From: Micavibrio aeruginosavorus
GTDB lineage: Bacteria; Pseudomonadota; Alphaproteobacteria; Micavibrionales; Micavibrionaceae
Reading direction: 5' to 3'
Assembly: GCA_016432265.1 (NCBI GenBank)
Contig: CP066681.1
Coordinates: 1,514,342-1,578,341, forward strand
Length of the DNA stretch: 64,000 bases
Numbering within the stretch: the first letter of the stretch is position 1; the number at the start of each line of letters is the position of its first letter. The notes below the pieces were generated by a model, which saw nothing but the letters and a program-made list of their open reading frames with translations, searched no databases and was not told the origin of the DNA. Made by a program: the position numbers and the translations under genes. Shown piece after piece: positions 45,636 to 55,007 of the stretch.

Positions 45636-46073
45636 CTATTTCATTGTATAGAGATCGCGCGCACGGGCTTCGAAAGCTGTTACCATGCGCTTAACCGCCT
45701 CTTCGAAAAAGACGGCAATCAATCTTTGCAAAACCGGATTTTTGAACTCGAAATCAACGTAGAAATCTATGATACATCCGCCATCTTCCTGCGGCAAGAA
45801 ACGCCAATGGTTGGAAAGGTGTTTCATCGGGCCGGAGAGATATTCTACATGTATATGATCCGGACGCAATGCCGTGACGCGGGAGCCGAATTTCTCACGC
45901 ACCATTTTATAACCGATCACCAAATCGGCATAAAAAACATGCCCGTCCCTTTTGGTGATGCGGCTGGCCAGGCACCAAGGCAAGAATTCAGGATATTTGT
46001 CAACGCTCGCAACCAGATCGAACATCTGTTCGGGGGTATAAGGCATCTTGCGACGTTCGGCGTGGGTAGGCAT
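45636..46073 (-). CDS. COQ10/RatA-like START-domain protein
   Basis: A 145-residue SRPBCC (START-like) protein: 'YTPEQMFDLVASVDKYPEFLPWC' spans the usual N-terminal motif (quoted here by its ends, 'YTPEQMF' and 'PEFLPWC'), with 'WRFLPQEDGGCIIDFYVDF' later. Members bind ubiquinone and help respiratory electron transfer (COQ10); the E. coli relative is called RatA. The position downstream of lipA is common in alphaproteobacteria. Confidence 0.9.
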   Translation of the reverse strand: MPTHAERRKMPYTPEQMFDLVASVDKYPEFLPWCLASRITKRDGHVFYADLVIGYKMVREKFGSRVTALRPDHIHVEYLSGPMKHLSNHWRFLPQEDGGCIIDFYVDFEFKNPVLQRLIAVFFEEAVKRMVTAFEARARDLYTMK

Positions 46074-46078
46074 GGCGA

Positions 46079-46408
46079 CTAGAAAATACTTTCATCAATC
46101 ATCTGGTAAATTTCATAGCCTGGCTCTTCGTAAGGGTGTGCCTTCTTAAGAGCGGCAAGGACGGATTTCATATCGTCCCCTGATACCTCGACCTGAATTT
46201 GTTCTTCTTCAGTTTCTTCGTGGATACCGCACGCCCCGATGTAAGGGCGGGCATTGTTACCGGGAAGGAAACGCCCGACCCCTTTCACGGAGAACGAGCA
46301 AAAAGTATAATTGCCAACCTTGCCAGCCCCCGCCTGCCCCAAAGCCTGGCGCACAATATGAGCATGTGTAAATGGCACATTAACGACCAGTTTATATCGG
46401 TTGGGCAT
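46079..46408 (-). CDS. YqfO/NIF3-insert-like small protein
   Basis: A 109-residue stand-alone version of the domain inserted in NIF3/YqfO proteins (PII/CutA-like fold). The match is the pattern 'KLVVNVPFTHAHIVRQALG', 'GAGKVGNYTFCSFS', 'ARPYIGACG', 'KKAHPYEEPGYEIY'. The role is unknown; a metal- or ligand-binding sensor is possible. ATG 46408 follows the lipA stop by four bases; the upstream in-frame extension only overlaps lipA. Confidence 0.85.
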   Translation of the reverse strand: MPNRYKLVVNVPFTHAHIVRQALGQAGAGKVGNYTFCSFSVKGVGRFLPGNNARPYIGACGIHEETEEEQIQVEVSGDDMKSVLAALKKAHPYEEPGYEIYQMIDESIF

Positions 46409-46412
46409 GTCG

Positions 46413-47381
46413 CTACTCAGCCACCGCCGTAGCCTTCGCCTTGGCTTCCCGCGCTGCGCGCAGGCGGGAAAAATCGTCCCCGGCATGGTGGCTGGATCGT
46501 GTAAGCGGCGTGGCTGATACCATCAGGAATCCCTTGGCGCGCGCCATGCGCTCAAGATCCTGAAACTCTTCCGGCGTCCAGAAACGCTCCAGCGGCGCGT
46601 GTTTGGGGGTTGGCTGCAAATACTGTCCGATTGTAATGAAATCGATATCGGCGGCACGCATGTCATCCATAACCTGCGCCACTTCTTCCTTGGCCTCGCC
46701 CAGCCCGACCATCAGTCCTGATTTGGTGAAAATCGTGGGATCGATTTCCTTCACACGCTGCAGTAAACGCAGAGAGCGGAAATAACGCGCGCCGGGCCTG
46801 ATCGCAGGATAAAGGCGCGGTACGGTTTCAAGATTATGGTTGAATACGTCCGGTTTAGCGCGTGCTACGGCATCAATATCTTCAATCTGGCCTCTGAAAT
46901 CCCCAGGTAGAATCTCGATGGTGGTTTCCGGCGATTTAAAACGGATTGCGCCAATCGTCTTTATGAAGTGGGCGGCACCGCTGTCCGGCAAGTCATCACG
47001 ATCAACCGATGTGATAACAACATGCTTAAGACTCATTTTCTCAACAGCCACACCGATCCGCAGCGGCTCCATGGCGTCAAGTTCTTTCGGCTTGCCGGTG
47101 GCGACATTGCAAAAAGAGCAAGCGCGCGTGCATACCTCGCCCATGATCATAAAGGTTGCGTGTTGCTTATCCCAGCATTCCCCTATATTGGGGCATCCCG
47201 CTTCTTCGCAAACAGTGGTCAGTTTCAGATTGTGAACAATCCCGCGGGTTTTGCCGTAATTTTCACCTTGTGGCGCTTTGACACGGATCCATGAGGGCTT
47301 TTTACCCATCGGCCGATCAGGATTTTTTTGCTTTTCAGGATGCCGTTTGGCCTTGTCGAGTAGATCCGGGTTATAAGTCAT
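46413..47381 (-). CDS. lipA: Lipoyl synthase
   Basis: A radical SAM enzyme of 322 residues that inserts sulfur into octanoyl groups on lipoyl domains. It has the auxiliary cluster motif '[12 protein letters not shown]' and the radical SAM motif '[10 protein letters not shown]', plus '[14 protein letters not shown]'. First gene of a minus-strand operon with the YqfO-like and COQ10-like genes. Confidence 0.98.
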   Translation of the reverse strand: MTYNPDLLDKAKRHPEKQKNPDRPMGKKPSWIRVKAPQGENYGKTRGIVHNLKLTTVCEEAGCPNIGECWDKQHATFMIMGEVCTRACSFCNVATGKPKELDAMEPLRIGVAVEKMSLKHVVITSVDRDDLPDSGAAHFIKTIGAIRFKSPETTIEILPGDFRGQIEDIDAVARAKPDVFNHNLETVPRLYPAIRPGARYFRSLRLLQRVKEIDPTIFTKSGLMVGLGEAKEEVAQVMDDMRAADIDFITIGQYLQPTPKHAPLERFWTPEEFQDLERMARAKGFLMVSATPLTRSSHHAGDDFSRLRAAREAKAKATAVAE

Positions 47382-47450
47382 GGTAAAAATCTGGCTGCTA
47401 AAGGTCTAAAGTGTAGTCATAGAATATGATTTTTCTCATATTTTCAATAA

Positions 47451-47846
47451 CTATTCACCCAAGGCTTCTTCTATTGTTCTCTTTAGTAACTGAAAATCCA
47501 GTGGTTTTTCCAAATAGGCATAGGGGCGCAAATGAGCTACGGCATGCTTGTCGCGGGGGTCAGAGAGTGCCGTCAGAAAGATGAAGGGCAAGTGCTTGTA
47601 TTGCGGATAGACGTTTCTCAGCCGCTCTAGCAACTCATGGCCTGACATGGCTGGCATATTGCGGTCACAGATGATGACGTCAGGTTCTATGTCCTGAAGG
47701 CGGCTAAGCCCTTCCAGACCGTTGCGTGCGATCGTGACCTTATAGCCGACGGCAGCCAATTCCTCCTGCAAGATTTCGCACAAAGCCTCTTCATCTTCAA
47801 TCACAAGAATTGATTTCTGAGCTGCAGGTTTTCTGTTGATAATCAT
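47451..47846 (-). CDS. Single-domain response regulator
   Basis: A 131-residue receiver without an output domain. The acidic pocket is in 'LVIEDEEALC', the acceptor Asp in 'VIICDRNMPAMSG', with 'LTALSD' and the Lys in 'YLEKPLD'. It overlaps the upstream kinase by four bases and is its likely partner. Confidence 0.93.
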   Translation of the reverse strand: MIINRKPAAQKSILVIEDEEALCEILQEELAAVGYKVTIARNGLEGLSRLQDIEPDVIICDRNMPAMSGHELLERLRNVYPQYKHLPFIFLTALSDPRDKHAVAHLRPYAYLEKPLDFQLLKRTIEEALGE

Positions 47847-49396
47847 TTATGATCTCCCGCTACGGGCAGCCTTATAAGGAACTCTGTCCCCTTGCCCACA
47901 TCGCTGTTGACTTCAAGGCTACCCTGATACAGGGCAACCAGATCTTTGACCAGACTAAGGCCTATTCCTGTCCCAGGGATGCCGGTCGCGGTACTGGCAC
48001 GGAAATAACGTTCGAACACCTGAGGCAATTCATCGTAAGGAATGCCGATCCCGTTGTCCTTGACCCGAATGCTGAGCCAATTATCCGTCAAGCTTAGCTT
48101 GACCACGATGTAAGGGCTATCCTTGGTGTATTTGATGGCGTTGGACAGCAAATTGGTTAAAATGAGGCTCAGTATCTTCTTATCGACATTCACCTTGGCG
48201 GGAAGCGCGTTGCAGTCAAGGTCGATACGGTGATCCTTGGCCAACTCCGCATGGTCTTCGCACAAATCAGCTGCAAACTGGCGGATGTCAACAGGTTCGG
48301 GGATGATTTCAAGTTTGCCTGTTTTCAGCATATTCGAGGAAAGAACGCCTTCCATCATACTGATCAGGCGCGATACGGCGCTGCGGATTGTTTTGCTACG
48401 CTTGCGAATGTCTTCAGCGCTGATCTCGTCGGCCTTACGATGCAGGATTTGCGCATGCCCGTCTATAATGGTGAGAGGTGTCCTGAATTCATGACTGACC
48501 ATATTCACGAACTGCTTTTGCAGTGCGCTGGCTTCCTGTTCACTGGCCAAGGCTTTTTCCAGCTCCTGCTTGGCTTCTTGCAACTCGCGCTGTTGATTCA
48601 GGTAGTGGGTGATGTCCGTTGTCGTGACGATAGTTCCTTGCCCATCATCAAGCTTAGCTGCTTTCATGCGCCAGACACGCCCGTTACCGATATCAAACTC
48701 TTGCGTACCTTCCAGCCGTTCCCAAAAACGGCGCATGGCGGCATAGCGCGGGTCTTTAATGGAGACGCCTTGCTCTTCGCAAGCCATATCAAAGGCTTCC
48801 ATAACAGGCATGCCCCTGACCATGCGGGCGGCTGAACGCGGGTAAGCACGACGATAATGGTGGCTGACAAAAAAGAGTCTGTTATTCTCATCAATCACAA
48901 TAAAGGCGTCCGGACTGGCGGAAAGAGAGGCCCGGAAACGGCGGTATTCCTCCTCAAGAACCCGGGTTTCCCACCGCAACCGGCCCCTTTCTATCTTTTG
49001 CAGCAAGACCTTCCTGAACTCGGGAACCTTCATGAAGTCATTGTTGAAGGCATAGTCAAAGCCATGAGCCAGAAAACGGATACGTTCCTCGACGGATGCA
49101 TTCGGAGCAAAAGCCATCAGGTCAGCGGTAATCCGCGGGTTAGCGGCCAAGGTATGGGCGATCGCGCAATTTTCATCGCCCGGGGCTACGGCGGTCATGA
49201 CGATCAATGCGGCCTGAACGGCTTCATGATACAAGTCATCCCGGTTCTTGGCCCAGACGAAACGTATATCGTGGCCCGCAATAATCGACCACATAGCCTT
49301 ACTCAACCCGGCTTCCGCGGATTCATCATAAACCACAAGCGCCGGCTTGGTGGTTGATTTTGCTATATTTTCCAAGTTCTGGAGCGCCTTAAGCAA
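47843..49396 (-). CDS. Soluble PAS histidine kinase with N-terminal receiver-like domain
   Basis: 517 residues without membrane helices. The N-terminal 120 residues look like a degenerate receiver ('LMAFAPNASVEERIRFLAHG' resembles the end of a receiver). A PAS domain (about 155-275, 'LSASPDAFIVIDENNRLFFV'), a coiled coil, HisKA with His in 'MVSHEFRTPLTII' and HATPase with 'DNGIGIP' and 'GTGIGLSLVKDL' follow. The frame starts at TTG 49396 with no clear ribosome site, so the true start is uncertain. Confidence 0.9.
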   Translation of the reverse strand: MLKALQNLENIAKSTTKPALVVYDESAEAGLSKAMWSIIAGHDIRFVWAKNRDDLYHEAVQAALIVMTAVAPGDENCAIAHTLAANPRITADLMAFAPNASVEERIRFLAHGFDYAFNNDFMKVPEFRKVLLQKIERGRLRWETRVLEEEYRRFRASLSASPDAFIVIDENNRLFFVSHHYRRAYPRSAARMVRGMPVMEAFDMACEEQGVSIKDPRYAAMRRFWERLEGTQEFDIGNGRVWRMKAAKLDDGQGTIVTTTDITHYLNQQRELQEAKQELEKALASEQEASALQKQFVNMVSHEFRTPLTIIDGHAQILHRKADEISAEDIRKRSKTIRSAVSRLISMMEGVLSSNMLKTGKLEIIPEPVDIRQFAADLCEDHAELAKDHRIDLDCNALPAKVNVDKKILSLILTNLLSNAIKYTKDSPYIVVKLSLTDNWLSIRVKDNGIGIPYDELPQVFERYFRASTATGIPGTGIGLSLVKDLVALYQGSLEVNSDVGKGTEFLIRLPVAGDHK

Positions 49397-49551
49397 AAGG
49401 GAGCGAAAACAATCATTTCCTTGACAGAATAGCCTATTTCAGTATATTTCGCATCTCTGTTTACAGCGGAGTTTTCCACAGTACACGGAGTGCGGGTTGC
49501 CACAGGCGACTTAACGCATTGATATTAATATATAACTGACGGCTTAAAACC

Positions 49552-49836
49552 ATGTTTGCTATTATACGCACCGGCGGGAAACAATACAGAGTCGCCCAAA
49601 ACGACACTCTTCTCGTAGAAAAATTGGACGCCAAGGAAGGCGACACCGTGAAATTTGATGACGTTCTCTTTGCGGAAGGCGGCAAAAAGGCCTCTGTTAT
49701 TGGCAAAGTGGTATCGCAACTGCGCGCTGACAAAATCCTCATCATGAAGAAAAAGCGCCGCAAACATTACAAGCGCACGATTGGTCACCGTCAGCATTTG
49801 ACCAAGGTGGAAATCACCGAAGTCAAATCGGCTTAA
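49552..49836 (+). CDS. rplU: 50S ribosomal protein L21
   Basis: A 94-residue L21. 'MFAIIRTGGKQYRV' and 'KKKRRKHYKRTIGHRQHLT' are diagnostic. First gene of the conserved rplU-rpmA-obgE operon; about 150 bp upstream is free for its promoter, between it and the divergent kinase gene. Confidence 0.98.
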   Translation: MFAIIRTGGKQYRVAQNDTLLVEKLDAKEGDTVKFDDVLFAEGGKKASVIGKVVSQLRADKILIMKKKRRKHYKRTIGHRQHLTKVEITEVKSA

Positions 49837-49865
49837 TTATAGGGTTTTATTCAGGAGTTTGAATT

Positions 49866-50144
49866 ATGGCACACAAAAAAGCAGGCGGTAGCTCCCGTAA
49901 CGGACGTGACTCAGCTGGCCAGCGTCTTGGCGTGAAGGTTTATGGCGGTCAGGAAGTTCTGGCTGGCAATATTATTGTACGTCAGCGCGGCACTGAATTC
50001 TATCCCGGCAAGAATGTCGGCATGGGCAAGGATCACACATTGTTTGCGCTGATCAACGGCGAAGTGAAATTCACCATGGGCAACCGTGACCGTCGCTATG
50101 TAAACATTGTGCCGGTAAACGACAGCGCCAAGGCTGCGGAGTAG
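49866..50144 (+). CDS. rpmA: 50S ribosomal protein L27
   Basis: A 92-residue L27: '[20 protein letters not shown]' is the characteristic N-terminus that reaches the peptidyl transferase centre. AGGAG precedes the start. Followed by a strong terminator hairpin before obgE. Confidence 0.98.
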   Translation: MAHKKAGGSSRNGRDSAGQRLGVKVYGGQEVLAGNIIVRQRGTEFYPGKNVGMGKDHTLFALINGEVKFTMGNRDRRYVNIVPVNDSAKAAE

Positions 50145-50167
50145 GCTCTGCTGCAAGGACATATAAA

Positions 50168-50196
50168 GGGGGAAAGGCCAGCCTTTCCCCTTTTTG
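50168..50196 (+). terminator. Intrinsic terminator after rpmA
   Basis: GGGGAAAGG (50169-50177) pairs with CCTTTCCCC (50182-50190) around a CCAG loop, followed by TTTTTG. It sits between rpmA and obgE and would reduce read-through from the ribosomal protein genes into the GTPase gene. Confidence 0.85.
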
Positions 50197-50210
50197 TTTG
50201 AGATGAACAA

Positions 50211-51293
50211 ATGAAATTCCTCGACGAAGCAAAAATTTATCTGGAGAGCGGACACGGCGGTGCCGGGTGCGTAAGCTTTCGCCGTGAGAAATTTATAGAT
50301 ATGGGGGGGCCCAACGGCGGCGACGGCGGCAAGGGCGGCGATGTCATCATCGAGGTTGTTGATACGCTCAATACATTGATCGATTTTCGCTATACTCAGC
50401 ATTTCCGCGCTGAAAAAGGCCACCACGGCATGGGTAAGGATCGCTCGGGGCAGGCGGGCAAGGATATTGTCGTGCGCATTCCGGCGGGGACGCAAATACT
50501 TGATGAAGATAAGGAAACGATCCTCCTCGACCTGACTGAGCCCGGTCAACGCCTTGTGTTCCTCAAGGGTGGCGACGGAGGATTCGGAAACGCTCACTAC
50601 AAGACAGCAACCAATCAGGCCCCGCGCAAATCGACACCCGGCTGGCCGGGCCAAGAGATGGCCGTGTGGCTGCGTCTAAAGTTGATTGCTGATGCCGGTC
50701 TGGTTGGGCTGCCAAACGCTGGGAAATCGACGTTTCTGGCCGCTTGCACACGTGCCCGTCCGAAGATTGCCGATTACCCGTTTACAACCCTGCACCCCAA
50801 TCTGGGGGTTGCGCATGTAGCTGACAACGAATTCATTATTGCCGATATTCCCGGCCTGATCGAAGGCGCCAGCGAGGGACATGGTCTAGGCACCCGGTTC
50901 CTTGGTCATATTGAGCGTACGGCTATTCTACTGCACCTGATTGACAGCACACAGGACGATATCGTCGGCGCCTACAACACTATACGCGGCGAGCTTGAAG
51001 CCTATGGTGAAGGCCTGGATGAAAAACCTGAACTTGTTGCTCTGAACAAATGCGATGCTCTCGGCCCTGAGCTAGCCGCCGATCAGGCCAAAACTCTGGA
51101 AGACGCCATCGGCAAGAAGGTTTACCAGATTTCAGCCATTTCCGGTCAAGGGGTCAAGGACGTTCTCTACCCTATGTGGGAGGAAGTTAAAATCATGCGG
51201 GTTCAGCGTGCGGAGGAGGCTGTTGCGCATCGGAAACTATCGCTCCCCTCAGAGCCATGCGATAACGGCGGCAATGAAGACTTGGCTGAATAA
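50211..51293 (+). CDS. obgE: GTPase Obg (CgtA)
   Basis: An essential ribosome-assembly and stress GTPase, 360 residues. The Gly-rich Obg fold is at the N-terminus ('[15 protein letters not shown]', '[14 protein letters not shown]'), then the G domain (G1 '[13 protein letters not shown]', G3 'DIPGLIEGA', G4 'NKCD'). It has a short C-terminal tail and follows rpmA. Confidence 0.97.
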   Translation: MKFLDEAKIYLESGHGGAGCVSFRREKFIDMGGPNGGDGGKGGDVIIEVVDTLNTLIDFRYTQHFRAEKGHHGMGKDRSGQAGKDIVVRIPAGTQILDEDKETILLDLTEPGQRLVFLKGGDGGFGNAHYKTATNQAPRKSTPGWPGQEMAVWLRLKLIADAGLVGLPNAGKSTFLAACTRARPKIADYPFTTLHPNLGVAHVADNEFIIADIPGLIEGASEGHGLGTRFLGHIERTAILLHLIDSTQDDIVGAYNTIRGELEAYGEGLDEKPELVALNKCDALGPELAADQAKTLEDAIGKKVYQISAISGQGVKDVLYPMWEEVKIMRVQRAEEAVAHRKLSLPSEPCDNGGNEDLAE

Positions 51294-51302
51294 AGAATAA
51301 TC

Positions 51303-51719
51303 ATGAAAACCTCCCCTCTTGAAACCGCTGACTATGATCTGATTAAAGCAGCGCAGTCGGAGTTTCTGGCTATACGCTCTCATAATTGGCACGGTGTTGC
51401 GTCTGCCCTCCGCTTGAAATCGGGAGCGATTATTTCAGGCATGGTGCTGGAAGCGGAAAATCCATCATTAACGATTTGTGCTGAACCCATCACGATCGGT
51501 AAGGCGTTGGATCACATCCATAGTGATCCTATTGTTTGCATTGTAGCCGTCAGAGATAGGGAAGAAACTGAGCACAAGGTCATTCCGCCTTGTGGGCGGT
51601 GCAGAGAATTTATTACCGATTACGCTCAAGACGCATACGTAATTATCCACTCTTTAGAGGAAAATACGCTGATCAAAGTGTTGGCTACGGACTTGCTACC
51701 CTTCAAATACAAGAATTAA
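51303..51719 (+). CDS. Cytidine deaminase-like protein
   Basis: A 138-residue zinc deaminase of the small tetrameric type. The zinc motifs are 'LTICAEPITIGKAL' (Cys-Ala-Glu, where Cys replaces the His of other deaminases, as in small bacterial Cdd) and 'PPCGRCREF' (PCxxC). The N-terminal part ('NWHGVASALRLKSGAI') differs from classical Cdd and resembles the blasticidin-deaminase-like side branch, so the substrate may be another nucleoside. It begins nine bases after obgE. Confidence 0.82.
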   Translation: MKTSPLETADYDLIKAAQSEFLAIRSHNWHGVASALRLKSGAIISGMVLEAENPSLTICAEPITIGKALDHIHSDPIVCIVAVRDREETEHKVIPPCGRCREFITDYAQDAYVIIHSLEENTLIKVLATDLLPFKYKN

Positions 51720-51772
51720 TATGGATATAGCCCGCTGACAAAGGCTGGAACTTGTTATATCCTGTTTCCATT

Positions 51773-54379
51773 ATGAGAACAGATACAGCTCCCAAAACGG
51801 TATATCTCAAAGATTACCAAGCCCCCCTTTACCGGATCGAAAGCGTCTACCTGACGTTCAAGATTTTTGAGGAGAAGACGGTCGTACGGTCGCAGATCAG
51901 CTTCACTAAAAACCATGATGGTAACGAGCCGCTGGTTCTAAATGGGGAAAAGCTGGTTTTGAAATCGGTCGCCATCGATAGTAAGCCTGTCAGCGATTAT
52001 CAGATTGACGATAAATTCCTGACGATTCCCTCCCCCGGTTCTACATTCACGCTGGAAACGGAAGTCGAGATCGACCCGGCGGGCAATACGGCGCTTGAAG
52101 GTTTATACAAGTCTGGCGGCAATTGGTGCACCCAGTGCGAGGCTGAAGGATTCCGCAAGATTACCTATTTCCCTGACCGACCCGACGTGATGACCGTTTT
52201 CACTGCCCGCGTCGAAGGTGATAGGAAAACCTGTCCGGTATTGTTGTCTAACGGCAACTTGATCGAAGAGGGCGATCTGCCTGACGATCGTCATTATGCC
52301 ATATGGCATGATCCCTTCCCCAAACCCTGCTACCTGTTTGCATTGGTGGCGGGCGATCTGGTTTATATTCAAGATCACTTTAAAACTATGACAGGTCGTA
52401 ACGTCGATTTGCGGATTTATGTGCGTAAGGGCGATGAGGGGCAATGCGCCCATGCCATGGAATCCCTGATCAGATCCATGAAATGGGACGAAGACGTTTA
52501 TGGCCGCGAATACCAGCTTGATCGTTTCAATATCGTTGCCGTCAGCGATTTCAATATGGGCGCAATGGAAAATACATCGCTTAACATCTTCAACACCGCC
52601 TTGGTTCTGGCGCAGCCAGAAACGGCAACCGATACAGATTACGAGCGCGTCGAAGGCGTCATTGCACACGAATACTTCCACAACTGGACTGGCAACCGCG
52701 TAACCTGCCGCGACTGGTTTCAACTGTCTCTGAAGGAGGGCCTGACCGTTTTCCGCGACCAGGAATTTTCATCGGATATGAATTCCCGTGGCGTCAAGCG
52801 GATCGACGACGTGGTTTTACTGCGTCGAATGCAATTCCCCGAAGACGCAGGGCCAATGGCTCACCCCATACGCCCCGACAACTATATCGAGATTAGCAAC
52901 TTCTACACTGTAACAGTTTACGAAAAGGGAGCCGAGGTTATCCGGATGCAGCATACCTTGCTGTCGCCCGAAACATACCGGAAGGCTACAGACTTGTATT
53001 TCGAGCGTTACGACGGCATGGCCGTCACATGCGATGATTTTGTTCAGTGCATGATGGATGCCTCGGGCCAGGATTTGTCACAGTTCAAGCTGTGGTACTC
53101 GCAAGCCGGAACTCCGGAGATTAGCGCGAAAGGGTCTTACGACGCTTCCTCGCGCGTTTATACACTTGAACTCAGCCAATATACACCCCCTACCCCGGGG
53201 CAAACCGAGAAAAAACCCTTCCATATACCAGTAAAAGTAGGGCTGGTAGGGCCAAATGGTGCCGATATGGCGGAGGAATTGCTTCACCTTAAAAAAGAGA
53301 AGCAAGTTTTCACATTTGAGAACATCCCTTCACGCCCGGTGCCTTCGATCCTGCGCAATTTTTCCGCACCGGTGAAGCTGAAGACTGATCTGAGCGACGA
53401 AGATCTTCGCTTCCTGATGATTCACGACAGTGACGGCTTCAACCGCTGGGAAGCCGGACATACATTGTCACTGCGCCTGCTGAATGAACTGATCGATAAA
53501 ATCGAGGATGGCAAAGGTGGCATGGTCGACCCCGCCTATGTCTCCGGTTTCGGCGACATGCTCTCCCAGGCGCTTTGTCCGGGGACGGACAAGGCTTTGC
53601 TTGCGCGTTCTTTAAACCTGCCGGATATACCGATCATTGCCCAGCACCGCAAAGTGGTAGACACGGATTCAATTCACCGCGCCCGTGAGATCGTCATGAT
53701 GATTTTAGCAGATCAATATCGTGATCTGCTCAAGAAAGTATATTTTGAGAACCACGACAAAGGCCCGTTTAGCAATGATTTCGAGGCGCGCTCCCGCCGG
53801 GCATTGAAGAACGCAGTATTACGCTACCTTTCGCGAGCCGATGGCAATCCAGCGGTTGCGCTGGCCAAAGATCAGTATGATATGGCCACCAACATGACTG
53901 ACCGCGTGGCTGCCCTCTCGGTTCTATCAGATACAGCGACCCCTCAACGTAAACAGGCGTTTGACGATTTCCTTGAACGATTCCACGATCACATGCTTGT
54001 TGTGGATAAATGGTTCTCTTTGCAAGCCGCCGCCGTAAGGCCTCATGTTCATGATGATGTCAGAGCTTTACGTCGACATCCGGATTTCATTCTGACCAAT
54101 CCAAACCGGGTGCGCTCTCTTTACGGTGCATTCGCTATGAACAACCCCTATAGCTTCCATGAACGCAGCGGCAGGGGTTATGATTTTCTGGGTGAATCAA
54201 TCATACAACTCAACGCAGTTAACCCGCAGATCGCAGCGCGTTTGCTGACGCCGCTGAAAGAATGGCGACGCTATACGCCAGATCGTCAGGAGAAAATGAA
54301 GGAAGTTCTTGAGCTTATAGCAGGGCAACCTGATTTGTCGCCTGATGTGTTTGAGATTGTAACAAAAACGCTGAAGTAG
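51773..54379 (+). CDS. pepN: Aminopeptidase N
   Basis: A zinc M1 aminopeptidase of about 868 residues in the cytoplasm. 'GAMENTSLNIF' is the exopeptidase motif, 'HEYFHNWTGNR' the zinc HExxH region with the distal Glu in 'LKEGLTVFRD'. The length and the C-terminal helical domain match the bacterial PepN type. ATG 51773 is preferred to the in-frame codon at 51752, which lies in the upstream leader. Confidence 0.96.
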   Translation: MRTDTAPKTVYLKDYQAPLYRIESVYLTFKIFEEKTVVRSQISFTKNHDGNEPLVLNGEKLVLKSVAIDSKPVSDYQIDDKFLTIPSPGSTFTLETEVEIDPAGNTALEGLYKSGGNWCTQCEAEGFRKITYFPDRPDVMTVFTARVEGDRKTCPVLLSNGNLIEEGDLPDDRHYAIWHDPFPKPCYLFALVAGDLVYIQDHFKTMTGRNVDLRIYVRKGDEGQCAHAMESLIRSMKWDEDVYGREYQLDRFNIVAVSDFNMGAMENTSLNIFNTALVLAQPETATDTDYERVEGVIAHEYFHNWTGNRVTCRDWFQLSLKEGLTVFRDQEFSSDMNSRGVKRIDDVVLLRRMQFPEDAGPMAHPIRPDNYIEISNFYTVTVYEKGAEVIRMQHTLLSPETYRKATDLYFERYDGMAVTCDDFVQCMMDASGQDLSQFKLWYSQAGTPEISAKGSYDASSRVYTLELSQYTPPTPGQTEKKPFHIPVKVGLVGPNGADMAEELLHLKKEKQVFTFENIPSRPVPSILRNFSAPVKLKTDLSDEDLRFLMIHDSDGFNRWEAGHTLSLRLLNELIDKIEDGKGGMVDPAYVSGFGDMLSQALCPGTDKALLARSLNLPDIPIIAQHRKVVDTDSIHRAREIVMMILADQYRDLLKKVYFENHDKGPFSNDFEARSRRALKNAVLRYLSRADGNPAVALAKDQYDMATNMTDRVAALSVLSDTATPQRKQAFDDFLERFHDHMLVVDKWFSLQAAAVRPHVHDDVRALRRHPDFILTNPNRVRSLYGAFAMNNPYSFHERSGRGYDFLGESIIQLNAVNPQIAARLLTPLKEWRRYTPDRQEKMKEVLELIAGQPDLSPDVFEIVTKTLK

Positions 54380-54383
54380 CGCC

Positions 54384-55004
54384 ATGGCTTGCAGCTTCGA
54401 CATCGAGAATCAGCTCAACGGCCCCGTTTGTGGAATTGACGAAGCTGGTCGTGGCCCCCTCGCGGGCCCTGTAGTTGCCGCCTGCGTTTATATTCCCGAG
54501 TCTGCCCGTAAGGAAAGTTTCTGGACTCATGTAAATGACAGCAAGAAGCTGACAGCCAGAAAACGCGGAATGCTTTACGATTTAATCGTTATGCATGCGC
54601 ATTACGGCATTGCCGAAGCCAGTGTAAAGGAAATAGACGACATTAATATACTGCGGGCCAGCTTGCTGGCGATGACGCGATCGCTGGAGGCCATGGTTTC
54701 CCGGTTCGATCTTGTTCCTTCTGTGGCGTTGGTAGACGGCAACAGCAAGCCGGAGCTTCCCTGCCAGATCAAGACCGTTGTCAAAGGCGATAGTTTAAGC
54801 CTCTCCATCGCCGCCGCATCCATTCTGGCAAAAGTGACGCGCGACAGGATTATGGAGGATTTGTGCCGGAAATTTCCAATGTATGGCTGGAGCCGCAATG
54901 CCGGATATGGCACGACTGAGCATTTACGCGCCATCAATGATCATGGTGTAACAACCCACCATAGACGCAGCTTTTCACCGGTCAAAAGATCCTTAACCGT
55001 CTAG
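54384..55004 (+). CDS. rnhB: Ribonuclease HII
   Basis: Cleaves RNA in RNA-DNA hybrids, including single ribonucleotides. 206 residues. The acidic catalytic motif is 'VCGIDEAGRGPLAGPVVAA', the second Asp is in 'VALVDGNSKP' and another in 'KVTRDRIM'. It starts four bases after pepN and converges with the transglutaminase-like gene. Confidence 0.97.
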   Translation: MACSFDIENQLNGPVCGIDEAGRGPLAGPVVAACVYIPESARKESFWTHVNDSKKLTARKRGMLYDLIVMHAHYGIAEASVKEIDDINILRASLLAMTRSLEAMVSRFDLVPSVALVDGNSKPELPCQIKTVVKGDSLSLSIAAASILAKVTRDRIMEDLCRKFPMYGWSRNAGYGTTEHLRAINDHGVTTHHRRSFSPVKRSLTV

Positions 55005-55007
55005 CCC

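Noticed and set aside
48230-48835. A 201-residue plus-strand frame inside the histidine kinase gene
   Set aside because: It is antisense to a kinase gene with clear catalytic motifs and looks like a shadow frame.
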